Source of the DNA: Bog-473 sp035551835
GTDB lineage: Bacteria > Actinomycetota > Acidimicrobiia > Acidimicrobiales > RAAP-2
Direction: 5' to 3'
Length of the DNA: 26,025 nt
NCBI GenBank assembly: GCA_035551835.1
Contig: DASZMN010000129.1
Coordinates: 1 to 26,025 of the forward strand
Shown here: positions 6,412 to 14,249 of the stretch, in pieces
How the letters are laid out: every line of letters starts with the position of its first letter
How positions within the stretch are numbered: the first letter of the stretch is position 1
The notes under the pieces: generated by a model
Databases searched by the model: none
What the model was told of the DNA's origin: nothing
The model's input: only the letters and a program-made list of their open reading frames with translations
Program-made: the position numbers and the translations under genes

Positions 6412-7406
6412 GAGCGCTCTCCGATCCAGAAGCAGATCAGGGCCAAGCCGCCGACTCCGATGAGGAGGGCCACGAAACCTTCGGCGACGGGTCCGACGCC
6501 ACCGAGGCCGAACCCGCCGGGGTTGGTCGGATGCTGCAGTCGACCGGTCACGTAAGAGGTGATGTCGCGCACCTGCGCGTCACTGAGGTTGCCCGAGAAT
6601 CGGGGCATGTTGGCCGGGCCGGTCCGGATGGCCTCCACCACTTGTTGTGGTGTGATTTGGCGGTTCTGCAGGGACGGTGCGTTCGTGTTGTAGGCCAGCG
6701 CGTCGCCCGCTCCGGTGATGGTGTGACAGGCGGCACAGTTCAGCGAGAAGAGTGACGCGCCCACCGACTGGTTGGCGCCCTTCAGATGCGGGAACGGCAC
6801 CGCCGGCGCCGCGGGGTCGAGCGAGTTGACCCACGCCGCGAGCTCGAGCGCCTGCTTCGGCGTCAACCGTGACGGCCGGCGCTCCGCCTCGACGGCCTTG
6901 ACGTCGGTGGCCGGCATGCGGCCCGAACTGACCCAGAAGTCGACGGTCGCCGCGCCGACACCCTGGAGATTGGGGCCGATCGTGGGCTCGACCTTGCCCC
7001 CCACGGTCATGGTGCCGTTGGCGGTGTTGCCGTGGCAGCTCGAGCAGCTTTGCGCGAAGAGCGCCCGTCCGGCCGCGATGTACGACGCGGGCGGGTTGGC
7101 GTACGTGATCGAGTCGTTGCCGTAGGAGAGCAGGTTGCCCCCGTGGCAAATGAGGTTGGTGCTGGTGAAGGGGTTCCCGCTGTTGGGGACGGGGGTCACG
7201 CCCTTCGTGTTGACGCTGCCACACGCCTTCAAGACCTGCTTGGCGTTCGTAGAGACCTGTGACGCGTCGGCGTGGCCGCTCGCTCCCGCGCCGCCGCCGG
7301 GGAAGAACACCGCCAGCGAGGCCATGGCCGCGACGGTCAGCAGACCGGCCGGGAGCAGGAACTGCGCACGGAACTTCCTCGTAAGTAGTACGCGCACGCC
7401 TCGCAT
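6408..7406 (-). CDS. qcrC: Diheme cytochrome c subunit of the cytochrome bcc complex
   Basis: 332 residues from ATG 7406, which lies 2 nt after the ctaE stop. An upstream in-frame start at 7430 would overlap ctaE by 22 nt. One N-terminal membrane segment (about 16-36) precedes the extracytoplasmic part. Two c-type heme sites follow, CSSCH (121-125) and CAACH (224-228), with likely distal Met ligands in GRMP (Met164) and NMPRF (Met267). A C-terminal membrane helix ends in FWIGERS, close to the ending known for actinobacterial QcrC. An extra segment of roughly 50 residues between the membrane anchor and the first heme carries Cys62 and Cys87 (the latter in ICHGG), not forming a CxxCH. In actinobacteria this subunit passes electrons directly to cytochrome aa3 oxidase, so no soluble cytochrome c is needed. 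Confidence 0.95.
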   Translation of the reverse strand: MRGVRVLLTRKFRAQFLLPAGLLTVAAMASLAVFFPGGGAGASGHADASQVSTNAKQVLKACGSVNTKGVTPVPNSGNPFTSTNLICHGGNLLSYGNDSITYANPPASYIAAGRALFAQSCSSCHGNTANGTMTVGGKVEPTIGPNLQGVGAATVDFWVSSGRMPATDVKAVEAERRPSRLTPKQALELAAWVNSLDPAAPAVPFPHLKGANQSVGASLFSLNCAACHTITGAGDALAYNTNAPSLQNRQITPQQVVEAIRTGPANMPRFSGNLSDAQVRDITSYVTGRLQHPTNPGGFGLGGVGPVAEGFVALLIGVGGLALICFWIGERS

Positions 7407-7408
7407 CC

Positions 7409-8011
7409 CTACTTGAGAAGGAACAGGCAACTGTAGAGGCCGACCCAGACGATGTCGACGAAGTGCCAGTAGTAGGAAACCCCTTGGATTGCGGAGAGCT
7501 CACCGGGATCGCCACCGACGTCGCCGCGCATGCGGCCCAGCAGGAAGACCATGGCCACCAACCCGATGAAGACGTGGAGCCCGTGCAGGCCCGACATGAT
7601 GTAGAAGAGCGAGCCGTACGAGTTCGTGTACCAGCGGGTGGACGAGAACAGCCACTCGAAGACCTGGTTCCCCAAGAACGCCACACCCAGAATGATCGTG
7701 GCCACGATCCAGATGCGAGCCGACCTCCGCTTTCTCCATTCCGACTGGTAGACGGCGTACTGCATGGTGAAGCTCGATGACACCAGCACCAGCGTGAAGA
7801 TGCCCGCACGGACCACGTCGAGGTCGGTTCCGGCCGGGGGCCAGGGGCCGACCGTGTTGGCCCGGATGGTAAAGAAGGCAGCGAAGAGGCCGCTGAAGAA
7901 CATCAGCTCGGACCCGAGCCAGATCATGACCCCGACGGCGAGCATCGGCGGGCGGTCGTGAACGATCTTTCCTTGGGGCGCGGGGACCTCCGCCGAAACA
8001 GCCTGCGTCAC
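7409..8011 (-). CDS. ctaE: Cytochrome c oxidase subunit III
   Basis: 200 residues with five predicted membrane helices, the short form usual in actinobacteria. Recognisable segments are MIWLGSELMFFSGLFAAFF (29-47), GNQVFEW (114-120, with the conserved buried Glu119) and GLHGLHVFIG (141-150). It is the accessory subunit of aa3 oxidase that stabilises the catalytic core. It starts with GTG at 8011 with no Shine-Dalgarno and may be translated leaderless. It is the first gene of the ctaE-qcrC-qcrA-qcrB-SCO6745 operon. The catalytic subunits CtaC and CtaD are not in the window, as in other actinobacteria where they are encoded elsewhere. Confidence 0.95.
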   Translation of the reverse strand: MTQAVSAEVPAPQGKIVHDRPPMLAVGVMIWLGSELMFFSGLFAAFFTIRANTVGPWPPAGTDLDVVRAGIFTLVLVSSSFTMQYAVYQSEWRKRRSARIWIVATIILGVAFLGNQVFEWLFSSTRWYTNSYGSLFYIMSGLHGLHVFIGLVAMVFLLGRMRGDVGGDPGELSAIQGVSYYWHFVDIVWVGLYSCLFLLK

Positions 8012-8068
8012 AGGGCAATTTCTAGTCGACCGGGTGCCGGAGTCGCCAATAAGCAGGTGAAGGCGTTA
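8012..8068 (-). promoter_or_regulatory. Putative promoter region of the ctaE-qcrCAB operon
   Basis: The 87-nt gap between ctaE and the helD-like gene must hold the operon promoter unless helD is read through. TAGAAAT at 8024-8018 on the minus strand lies 7 nt before the GTG and could be a -10 element for a leaderless transcript. No convincing -35 was identified. Low confidence. Confidence 0.25.
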
Positions 8069-8111
8069 CGACCTCGGCGTCGCCGGTGAATTCCCAGGTC
8101 AGCCGAGGTCG
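8069..8111 (-). terminator. 10-bp perfect hairpin over the helD stop codon, possible terminator
   Basis: CGACCTCGGC (8069-8078) and GCCGAGGTCG (8102-8111) are perfectly complementary arms with a 23-nt loop that contains the helD TGA (8101-8099). Ten GC-rich pairs make a stable hairpin exactly at the gene end. No T-run follows on the minus strand, so it would be a non-classical or Rho-assisted terminator, or a 3' end stabiliser. It separates the helD unit from the ctaE operon. Confidence 0.4.
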
Positions 8112-10459
8112 ACCGGCAGCGGATCGGCGTGCAGGATCGTCAGTCGTTTGGTTGGTCTCGTCATCGCGACGTAGAGGGTTCGCAACCCCCGTGTGGTGGC
8201 CACCGGTGGGGCCTCCCCGGCCGGCTCGTCACCGACGGAGGCGATAAGGGACGGCTCGACGACGATGACGGAGTCGAATTCGAGGCCGTTCGTCTCCTCG
8301 GCGGGCAACAGGACGAGGCCGGCCGCCAGTCCTTCCCCGCTCGGGTCACGCGGGTCGGTGGCATCGAGGCCGGCGTCGGCCAAGGCTCGCGCCAGTTCCG
8401 GGAGCATGACCGCCGAGCCGAGGACCGCCACTCGGCCGGGCGCCACCGCGGCGATCTCCTCGCGGGCGAGCTCGGCCAGCCGTGCCGCGAGCCCGACGCG
8501 GTTCGCCTGCACGATCCGGGGAGCGTGCCCAGCCTCTCGAACGGGCCGGGGCGGAGTGATGGCCGGTGCCGCGACGGCCAGCACCTTCGCCGCAAGCGCC
8601 ACAACCTCCGACGGCGTGCGGTAGCTCACGGTGAGCTCGACCAGGCGCGGCGGGCGTTGCGGGCTCAGGTGTCGGGTGACGTCGTCCCAGCGGCTCGGCG
8701 CCCACGGTCCCGTCGCCTGCGCGATGTCGCCAACCACCGTCATGGAGCCCGACAGCGAGCGGCGCGCCAACATGCGCAGCTGCATGGGTGAGAGATCCTG
8801 GACCTCGTCCACCACGATGTGGCCGAACGACCTGAACTCGTCGTCGGATCCTCGCCCCGCGGTCGCGCCGGCGGGCGCCGGCGACGCCGTAAGTCCCTGC
8901 GGCCAGAACCCCATCTCGGGGGCCGTCCCCTCGTCGTTGCGCTGAGTTCGGGCACGGGCGGGACGCCCTCGGCGCGGACCGAGGAGGGTCCTTGCCTCGT
9001 CGATCAGCGCGGTGTCGCCCACGGTCCAGGGCACGGCATCGAGCGTCGCACCGCGTGGGCGGTGCAGCCGCTGCACCTCGGTCGTGGTCAGGATCCCCTT
9101 CCCCGCTGCAGCGAGAAGCGGGCGAGCGCCCAGGAGGTCGTGGAGGAACTCGTGCGGCGACAGGCGGGGCCACATCCGGTCGAGCGCCTCGACGACCTCA
9201 GGGACGCGTCGGAGCCGCTGAGCCAGGTCGGCCTGCTCCTCTTGGCTGGGCACGTCCTCAGCGGTCGCGATCCGGCCGCGGGTGAGTCGCGCCCGGTACT
9301 CATCGGACAGGGCTCTCACGACCTGCGCCTCGACGAACCGTCGGCGCGCGTTGTGGGTGCCAGGCCGGCGGCGGGCCAGGGTGACAATCTCCTCGGTCGT
9401 CCGCGCGCGCAAGCGGAGCACGCCGGCTCCGAACGGGATCTCGGTGTCGTGTCGCAACGAACGCTCTCGTGTGCGGACCGCCTTGGCCAACACCTTCACC
9501 ATCCGCACATCGCCCTTGAGCTTGGCCACCGCGGGGTCGTCGACCCCGCGGACACGCACCTCGGTCACCAGCCCCGCCACCGTGGCCAGGCTGACTCCCG
9601 TCTCGCCGAGCGAGGGAAGGACCTGCTCGATGTAGCGCAGGAACAACGGGTTGGGTCCAACGACCAGCACCCCCTGGCGCTCCAGAGGGAAGCGGTGCGT
9701 GTAGAGGAGGTAGGCGGCGCGGTGGAGCGCGACTGCGGTCTTGCCGGTGCCGGGGCCACCCTGCACGACGAGCACGCCGGGCAGCGGCGCCCTGATGATC
9801 TCGTCCTGCTCGCGCTGGATGGTCGCCACGATGTCGCCCATGCGACCTGTCCGCGCCTGGCCCAGCGCAGAGAGCAAGGCACCTGGCCCACCGAGGACCA
9901 TGCCGTCGGACAGCAGGCGTTCGTTGCCGGCGTCGCTCATCATGTCGCCGTTCCCCTCGGGGCCGGCCGATCCGGCGGGCCGACCGGCCGGATCGACGAA
10001 GTACTCGTCCTCTAATGCGAGGACCGTCCGGCCGCGCACGGACAGGTGCCGGCGTCGGGCCAGCCCCTGAGGATCGAGACCCGTGGCCCGGTAGAAAGGC
10101 TCGGCCACGGGCGCCCGCCAGTCGACGACCAGCGGTTCGTGGTCCGGGCCGGACACCGCGAGCCGCCCGATGTGGAACGACTCGCCGAGCGCCCCGTTTG
10201 CAGCTCCGTTCCCGGGCTCTGGCAGGCGGTCGATGCGGCCGAAGTAGAGGGCTTGGTCGCCGATGTCGAGCTGGTCGAGGCGGGCCAGGCTGGTGCGCAC
10301 GACGATGTCGCGTTCCGTGCGGGATTGGAAGGTGCCGCCGCGTCCCAGATCCAACACACCCTGGAGCATCTGGCGGGCTTCGCCGCGCATGAACTCCAGC
10401 CCGTCGTAGGCCCGGTTGAGGAATTCCTGCTCATCCTGCAGATCGGGATGTTCGGGCAC
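8099..10459 (-). CDS. HelD/HelR-type RNA polymerase recycling ATPase (UvrD-like superfamily 1)
   Basis: 786 residues. An N-terminal charged helical arm (about 1-75) is followed by the ATPase core. Walker A is GGPGTGKT (234-241), Walker B DEVQDL (551-556), a TVSYRTPSEV segment (610-619), GLEFDSVIVVEP (725-736) and LYVAMTRP (762-769), all in superfamily 1 order. The long insert between motifs (about 290-545) and the N-terminal arm match HelD/HelR, which removes stalled or drug-bound RNA polymerase from DNA, rather than UvrD, Rep or PcrA. Actinobacterial members include HelR proteins linked to rifamycin tolerance. It starts with GTG 10459 next to a purine-rich GGGGAG. It is divergent from ybjQ. 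The consensus rifamycin-associated element is not evident upstream. Confidence 0.88.
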   Translation of the reverse strand: MPEHPDLQDEQEFLNRAYDGLEFMRGEARQMLQGVLDLGRGGTFQSRTERDIVVRTSLARLDQLDIGDQALYFGRIDRLPEPGNGAANGALGESFHIGRLAVSGPDHEPLVVDWRAPVAEPFYRATGLDPQGLARRRHLSVRGRTVLALEDEYFVDPAGRPAGSAGPEGNGDMMSDAGNERLLSDGMVLGGPGALLSALGQARTGRMGDIVATIQREQDEIIRAPLPGVLVVQGGPGTGKTAVALHRAAYLLYTHRFPLERQGVLVVGPNPLFLRYIEQVLPSLGETGVSLATVAGLVTEVRVRGVDDPAVAKLKGDVRMVKVLAKAVRTRERSLRHDTEIPFGAGVLRLRARTTEEIVTLARRRPGTHNARRRFVEAQVVRALSDEYRARLTRGRIATAEDVPSQEEQADLAQRLRRVPEVVEALDRMWPRLSPHEFLHDLLGARPLLAAAGKGILTTTEVQRLHRPRGATLDAVPWTVGDTALIDEARTLLGPRRGRPARARTQRNDEGTAPEMGFWPQGLTASPAPAGATAGRGSDDEFRSFGHIVVDEVQDLSPMQLRMLARRSLSGSMTVVGDIAQATGPWAPSRWDDVTRHLSPQRPPRLVELTVSYRTPSEVVALAAKVLAVAAPAITPPRPVREAGHAPRIVQANRVGLAARLAELAREEIAAVAPGRVAVLGSAVMLPELARALADAGLDATDPRDPSGEGLAAGLVLLPAEETNGLEFDSVIVVEPSLIASVGDEPAGEAPPVATTRGLRTLYVAMTRPTKRLTILHADPLPVDLG

Positions 10460-10472
10460 CTCTCCCCTTTCG

Positions 10473-10488
10473 CCCCGTCCCGACGGGG
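10473..10488. promoter_or_regulatory. Perfect 7-bp palindrome in the helD/ybjQ divergent gap
   Basis: CCCCGTC-CC-GACGGGG is a perfect inverted repeat, 13 nt upstream of the helD-type start and about 80 nt before ybjQ. Its place in a 110-nt divergent intergenic region suits an operator for one or both genes. It does not match the rifamycin-associated element as I remember it. GC-rich palindromes arise easily in such DNA, so functional meaning is uncertain. Confidence 0.3.
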
Positions 10489-10569
10489 AAACGGTTCAGT
10501 TTAGACGTCGCGCACGCCCGGGATGCCCCGTGGGCGACGCCTACGATGAGCGAGATCGAAAGGACTGCC

Positions 10570-10893
10570 ATGCTGATCTCGACCATGAACGACGTGCCCG
10601 GCTACAAGGTCACCTCGGTGCTCGGGGAGGTCTTCGGCCTGACGGTCCGTTCGCGCAACATCGGCTCCCAGTTCGGCGCTGCGTTCAAGTCCCTGGCGGG
10701 TGGGGAGCTCAAGGGGATGACCAAGAACTTGCAGCTGAGCCGCGAGGACGTCGTCAACCGCATGGTCCAAGAGGCGGAAGCCAGGGGCGGCAACGCCGTG
10801 CTCGCCATGCGCTTCGACACGTCGGAGATGGGCGGGAACTGGACCGAGATCTGTGCCTATGGCACTGCGGTCGTGATAGAGCCGCTCGGGTGA
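10570..10893 (+). CDS. ybjQ: YbjQ-family (DUF74) protein
   Basis: 107 residues from ATG 10570, chosen because GAAAGGA sits 6 nt upstream and the family normally begins MLISTxNDVPGY. The in-frame ATG at 10546 would add eight residues and lacks a ribosome site. Family hallmarks are VLGEVFGLTVRSRNIG (18-33), GGELKGMTK (44-52), RMVQEAEARGGNAV (65-78), MRFDTSEMG (81-89) and WTEICAYGTAV (91-101). Known members form pentameric rings of unknown biochemical role. Its TGA overlaps the hemE GTG by 4 nt, so it is co-translated with the heme genes, an arrangement that says little about its function. Confidence 0.93.
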   Translation: MLISTMNDVPGYKVTSVLGEVFGLTVRSRNIGSQFGAAFKSLAGGELKGMTKNLQLSREDVVNRMVQEAEARGGNAVLAMRFDTSEMGGNWTEICAYGTAVVIEPLG

Positions 10894-11948
10894 CGCCGGC
10901 GGCAGACGCCGTGCCCGACCTGGTGCTGGCCTGCCGACGGGAACCGGTGGACCGGACCCCGGTTTGGTTCATGCGACAGGCCGGGCGAGCGCTGCCCGAG
11001 TACCGCGCCGCGCGGGGTGAGGGGTCCATCCTCTCTGCCATCGGGGACGCCGCCCTCTCGGCCGAGCTCACCCTGCAGCCCGTCCGGCGCTATGGCGTCG
11101 ATGCCGCGATCCTCTTCTCCGACATCGTGGTGCCCTTGCACGCAATCGGGTTCGGCGTCGAGATCGAACAGGGGCGCGGGCCGGTCGTCGCACGACCGTT
11201 CCGATCGCGGTCCGACCTGGATCGAATCCGGCCTTTCGAACCCGATACCGACGCGCCCTACGTCGGGGAAGCGGCGAAGCTCGTGGCCAAGGAGCTCGCC
11301 GGAACGGGTACCGCGCTGATCGGCTTCGCCGGTGCCCCGTTCACGGTCGCCAGCTATGCCGTCGAGGGCGGCCCGTCGCGCACCTTTGCCCGGGTGAAGG
11401 CGTTGATGCACGGCGAGCCCGCGTTGTGGGATCTCCTCTCCGAGCGACTCGCGGCGATGGCGGTGGCGTCGCTGCGGGCGCAGGTCGCGGGAGGCGCGCA
11501 GGCGGTCCAGCTCTTTGACAGCTGGGCGGGCTCGCTGTCGCCCGACGAATACGACCGGTTCGCGTTACCGGCGACCCGCGCCGTCTTCGACGGCATCGCC
11601 GACCTCCATGTCCCCACCATCCTCTTCGGCGTCGGCACCGGCGAGCTCCTGGCCCAGATGGCGGGCGCCGGCCCCGATGTCGTCGGCGTCGACTGGAGGG
11701 TGCCGCTCGACGCGGCGCGCCGTCGGGTTGGTGTGCAGCACGCCGTGCAGGGCAATCTCGACCCGGCCCGTTGCCTGGCTCCGTGGGCGGTCGTCGAAGA
11801 TGCCGTGCGCGAGGTGCTGGGCCGCGCCGACGACGGGACGGGCACCGGGCACATCTTCAACTTGGGGCACGGCGTGTTGCCCGAGACCGACCCTGCCATC
11901 TTGGCTGAGGTCGTCGAGTTGGTGCACCGGGAGACCGCGCGGGGGTGA
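10890..11948 (+). CDS. hemE: Uroporphyrinogen III decarboxylase
   Basis: 352 residues from GTG 10890, which overlaps the ybjQ stop (GTGA). It converts uroporphyrinogen III to coproporphyrinogen III by removing four acetate carboxyl groups. The N-terminal signature PVWFMRQAGRALPEYR (24-39) carries the substrate-binding Arg29 and Arg33, and Asp78 in LFSDIVVP is the conserved catalytic-site Asp. Further family segments are LIGFAGAPFTVASYAVEG, FDSWAG and FNLGHGVLPETDP. Length is normal. The open frame extends upstream, but that part is shadow sequence of ybjQ. It is the first heme-pathway gene of a coupled string with ferrochelatase and the oxidase. Confidence 0.96.
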   Translation: MTPAADAVPDLVLACRREPVDRTPVWFMRQAGRALPEYRAARGEGSILSAIGDAALSAELTLQPVRRYGVDAAILFSDIVVPLHAIGFGVEIEQGRGPVVARPFRSRSDLDRIRPFEPDTDAPYVGEAAKLVAKELAGTGTALIGFAGAPFTVASYAVEGGPSRTFARVKALMHGEPALWDLLSERLAAMAVASLRAQVAGGAQAVQLFDSWAGSLSPDEYDRFALPATRAVFDGIADLHVPTILFGVGTGELLAQMAGAGPDVVGVDWRVPLDAARRRVGVQHAVQGNLDPARCLAPWAVVEDAVREVLGRADDGTGTGHIFNLGHGVLPETDPAILAEVVELVHRETARG

Positions 11949-12841
11949 CCACCGGCGTCCTTCTCATGGCGCACGGCACCCCGGCGAGCCCCGACGAGAT
12001 CGGCGCCTTCTATACGCGCATCCGCCGCGGCCGGCCTCCCGATGCTGCGCAGCTGGCGGAGCTGCGCGGCCGCTACGAGGCGATCGGCGGCGTGTCGCCC
12101 CTGGCGGAGCGTACGCGGGCCCAGGTCGACGCGGTGCGTGCTGAACTCGAGCGGCGCGCGCCCGGGCGCTACGTCGTGTCCTTCGGAGCCAAGCACACCG
12201 ATCCGCTCATCGAAACGGCCGCGGCCGAGCTCGGGGCGGCCGGCCACGACAAGGTCATCGGGCTCGTGCTCACACCGCACGCGTCCTCCATGGGCTCTCA
12301 GGAGTATCTCGAGCGCGCGGCCAAGGAACTCGGCCCCACGCCGTTCGTGCCCATCGGGCCGTGGTACGGGGAACCCGCCCTCGTTGACCTGCTCGCCGCC
12401 CGCGTCACCGCGGCGCTCGGCACCGTGTCGAGACGACAGCGGGTCATCTTCACGGCGCACTCGTTGCCTGAGCGCATTCTGCAGACCGGCGACACCTATC
12501 CCGAGCAGGTGGCGGATTCGGCCAGGCTGGTGGCGACCGCGGCCGGGCTGCGCGAGTGGGTGGTGGCGTGGCAGAGCGCGGGACGTACGCCGGAACCCTG
12601 GCTCGGTCCCGACGTGCGCGACGAGGTTCGGCGCCTCGGCGCCGACGGGGCCACCTTGGCCGTCGTCGTGTGCCCCGTCGGCTTCGTCGCCGACCACCTC
12701 GAGGTGCTCTACGACCTCGATGTGGAAGTGGCCCGCGTCGCGGCGGAGTCCGGTCTGGCCTACGCGCGCACCGCATCCCTCAACGACGACCCGGTCTTCG
12801 TCGAGGTTTTGACCGACCTGATCACGGCTGCGGGATCCTGA
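11945..12841 (+). CDS. hemH: Ferrochelatase (coproporphyrin or protoporphyrin type)
   Basis: 298 residues from GTG 11945, overlapping the hemE stop by 4 nt. It inserts Fe(II) into a porphyrin at the end of heme synthesis. The catalytic His172 is in FTAHSLPERI and Glu253 in DHLEVLYDLD, both aligned with the classic pair of the family. Other markers are AHGTPASPDEI, a YEAIGGVSPLAERT segment and LTPHASSMGSQEY. At 298 residues it is compact, and Cys243 is its only cysteine, so it cannot carry the [2Fe-2S] cluster found in some actinobacterial ferrochelatases. In actinobacteria the enzyme usually acts on coproporphyrin III (then called CpfC). The substrate cannot be settled here, and no hemQ is in the window. 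Confidence 0.93.
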   Translation: MTTGVLLMAHGTPASPDEIGAFYTRIRRGRPPDAAQLAELRGRYEAIGGVSPLAERTRAQVDAVRAELERRAPGRYVVSFGAKHTDPLIETAAAELGAAGHDKVIGLVLTPHASSMGSQEYLERAAKELGPTPFVPIGPWYGEPALVDLLAARVTAALGTVSRRQRVIFTAHSLPERILQTGDTYPEQVADSARLVATAAGLREWVVAWQSAGRTPEPWLGPDVRDEVRRLGADGATLAVVVCPVGFVADHLEVLYDLDVEVARVAAESGLAYARTASLNDDPVFVEVLTDLITAAGS

Positions 12842-12842
12842 C

Positions 12843-14249
12843 GTGTCCGCGCGGCGCGTCGTGGTGGTCGGCGGCGGCATCAGCGGGCTGGCTGCCGCGT
12901 GGGAGCTCAGCGGCGGGGCCGACCCGAGCCCGGCCGCGCCCGAGATCGTCGTACTCGAAGGCTCCGACCGCCTCGGCGGCGCACTGCGGAGCGACGACCT
13001 CGCCGGGCGGGTGGTGGACATGGGGGCGGACGGCTTCCTCGGGCGGCGCCCCGAGGCGATCGAGCTGGCGCGGGAGGCCGGGCTCGGCGACGCCCTGGTC
13101 CCGATCGCCGCCCGCGGCGCGTCGGTGTGGGCCCGAGGGCGCTTGCGCGTCCTGCCCGACGGGCACGCCATGGGGATCCCGACGCGGTTCTGGCCCACGG
13201 CGCGGGCCGGGATCCTGGGGCTCCGAGGCTCGGCGGCGCTGGCCGGCGACGCCCTGGTCCCCCGGCCTGACGTCCGCGGCCCGATCGGCGACCGCGCCAT
13301 CGGACCGCTCGTGGCGCGCAAGCTCGGCCGGAGGGTGGTTGACACGTTGGTCGACCCGCTCATCGGCGGCATCCACGCCGGCACGGTCGACGACATGTCC
13401 GCGGCGGCCGTCTTCCCTCCCCTGCTGGCTGCGGCGCAGCGGCGCGGCAGCCTGATGCGGGCACTGCGGGCCGAGACGCCGACGCCGGACCCCGATGGTC
13501 CGCCTCTCTTCTGGTCGCTCGACGGCGGTATGGCCGCGTTCGTGGAGGCGCTGGTGTCGGGCCTCGAACGGCGCGGGGTGGAACTCCGTGTTTCCAGCTC
13601 CATCGATCGACTCGAACGAGACGGAGACGGATGGACGCTCGCCGGCGAGCACGAACATCGTGCCGACGCAGCGATCTTGGCGGTGCCGGCCCCAAGTGCG
13701 GCAACCCTGCTCCGTCCCCATGACGACGAGGCTGCCGGTTTGCTGGACTCCATCGACTACGCCTCGGTCACGGTGACGACCTTCCGCGCCTCGAGCGGTT
13801 GCGTACCATCCGCCCTCTACGGAACGGGCTTTCTCGTGCCGCGTCGCGCCTCGAAGAAGGGTCGGGAGCCTTGGGCGGTCACCGCGTGCACCTATCTCGA
13901 CCGCAAATGGCCCCATCTGGCCCGAGACGATGAGGTGTTGCTGCGTGCGTCGCTGGGGCGGATCGACGACACCCGGCCGGACGACTGGTCGGACGCGGAG
14001 TGCGCGGCCCGGGCGTGGGAAGAGCTCGGCGCGCTCGTCGGCTTGACCGGTCAGCCGACCGAATCCGTGGTCGTGCGCCATCCGCGCGGGCTGCCCCAGT
14101 ACCGCGTCCATCACCTCTTGCGCACAGCCGGGGTCGAGGCCGCGGTGGCGCGACTCGGTGGCCTGGCCGTTGCCGGGGCGGCGTATCGCGGTGTCGGCAT
14201 CCCCGCCTGCATCGCGGGCGGCCGGGCGGCCGCACACGCCGTCTTGTGA
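12843..14249 (+). CDS. hemY: Protoporphyrinogen / coproporphyrinogen III oxidase (HemY/CgoX type)
   Basis: 468 residues from GTG 12843, one base after the ferrochelatase stop. It is an FAD-dependent oxidase of the amine-oxidase fold. The dinucleotide-binding motif VVVVGGGISGLAAAWEL (6-22) is at the N-terminus, followed by a Glu-containing segment (VVLEGSDRLGG) for FAD ribose. Near the end, VAGAAYRGVGIPACIAGGRAAA is the conserved FAD-closing segment. It oxidises a porphyrinogen to a porphyrin ahead of, or feeding, the ferrochelatase. In the coproporphyrin-dependent route it would be CgoX. Residues 88-160 look a little variable, as is usual for the substrate domain. Its TGA overlaps the next gene's GTG. 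Confidence 0.92.
   Translation: MSARRVVVVGGGISGLAAAWELSGGADPSPAAPEIVVLEGSDRLGGALRSDDLAGRVVDMGADGFLGRRPEAIELAREAGLGDALVPIAARGASVWARGRLRVLPDGHAMGIPTRFWPTARAGILGLRGSAALAGDALVPRPDVRGPIGDRAIGPLVARKLGRRVVDTLVDPLIGGIHAGTVDDMSAAAVFPPLLAAAQRRGSLMRALRAETPTPDPDGPPLFWSLDGGMAAFVEALVSGLERRGVELRVSSSIDRLERDGDGWTLAGEHEHRADAAILAVPAPSAATLLRPHDDEAAGLLDSIDYASVTVTTFRASSGCVPSALYGTGFLVPRRASKKGREPWAVTACTYLDRKWPHLARDDEVLLRASLGRIDDTRPDDWSDAECAARAWEELGALVGLTGQPTESVVVRHPRGLPQYRVHHLLRTAGVEAAVARLGGLAVAGAAYRGVGIPACIAGGRAAAHAVL

Noticed and set aside
11354..13753. 799-codon minus-strand frame opposite hemE, hemH and hemY
   Set aside because: Ser/Arg/Ala/Pro-rich reverse reading of three confidently identified enzymes.
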